Origin: Endomychus coccineus | Lineage: Eukaryota > Arthropoda > Insecta > Coleoptera > Endomychidae | DNA length: 64,000 bases | Assembly (NCBI GenBank): GCA_958510875.1 | Contig: OY294070.1 | Coordinates: forward strand, 930,001-994,000 | Reading direction: 5' to 3' | Part shown: positions 64,000-64,000 of the stretch, piece after piece | Numbering within the stretch: position 1 is the first letter of the stretch | Layout: the number at the start of each line of letters is the position of its first letter | The notes under the pieces: generated by a model | Databases searched by the model: none | What the model was told of the DNA's origin: nothing | Seen by the model: the letters and a program-made list of their open reading frames with translations, nothing else | Position numbers and translations under genes: made by a program

Positions 64000-64000
64000 G

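Overview
The window looks like insect nuclear DNA, most likely from a beetle. It is AT-rich, its genes are split by GT-AG introns, and single introns of 9-10 kb are filled with transposable elements. Five host genes can be read with confidence and all but one end inside the window: a GLIS1/3-type zinc-finger transcription factor (+, 7582-18547), the histone deacetylase HDAC3 (-, 19578-21372), the minor-spliceosome protein ZCRB1 / U11-U12 31K (+, 22041-23290), ribosomal protein L32 (+, 28980-29924) and a small HMGA-type AT-hook protein (+, 35492-45967). A sixth gene starts at 61355 (+) and its later exons were not found. A possible 3' end of another gene sits at the right edge (-). For the first five genes the exon phases add up exactly and the protein lengths fit their families: 560, 431, 227, 134 and 106 aa.

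Layout: 1-6600 is intergenic and made of old mobile elements (a jockey-like non-LTR remnant carrying a tRNA-derived SINE, two Tc1/mariner-class transposase remnants, Penelope-like pieces). 7582-18547 is the GLIS gene; its 8.9-kb third intron holds a head-to-head pair of Penelope-like element (PLE) 3' halves, hammerhead-ribozyme motifs, an AT-rich repeat array, a solo LTR and a fold-back transposon. 19578-23290 is the divergent HDAC3/ZCRB1 pair. 23450-28500 is a mosaic of PLE, hAT and non-LTR pieces. RpL32 follows, then a tandem repeat. The HMGA gene has a 2.6-kb 5'UTR intron and a 10.1-kb coding intron that contains a nested fold-back element and a 1434-bp tandem duplication. 46650-49410 holds more fold-back elements. 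50923-54960 is an apparently intact two-ORF CR1/jockey-group retrotransposon inserted inside a PLE. 55350-61350 has little that can be recognised.

The most notable structures are: (1) hammerhead self-cleaving ribozyme motifs, including one complete core (10874-10915, minus) within a 484-bp inverted dimer flanked by a 7-bp duplication, which resembles a minimal retrozyme-like insertion; (2) the intact non-LTR element, whose ORF2 has no AUG before its conserved endonuclease start and overlaps ORF1 by 43 nt in the -1 frame at a T6 run; (3) two related fold-back transposons with termini TAGT(A/C)CAGTCATT and 3-bp target duplications; (4) a TIR-bounded unit containing a retrovirus-like tRNA-Lys primer-binding site and the start of a gag gene. 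Several insertions can be checked inside the window because an empty-site copy or the interrupted sequence lies on both sides.
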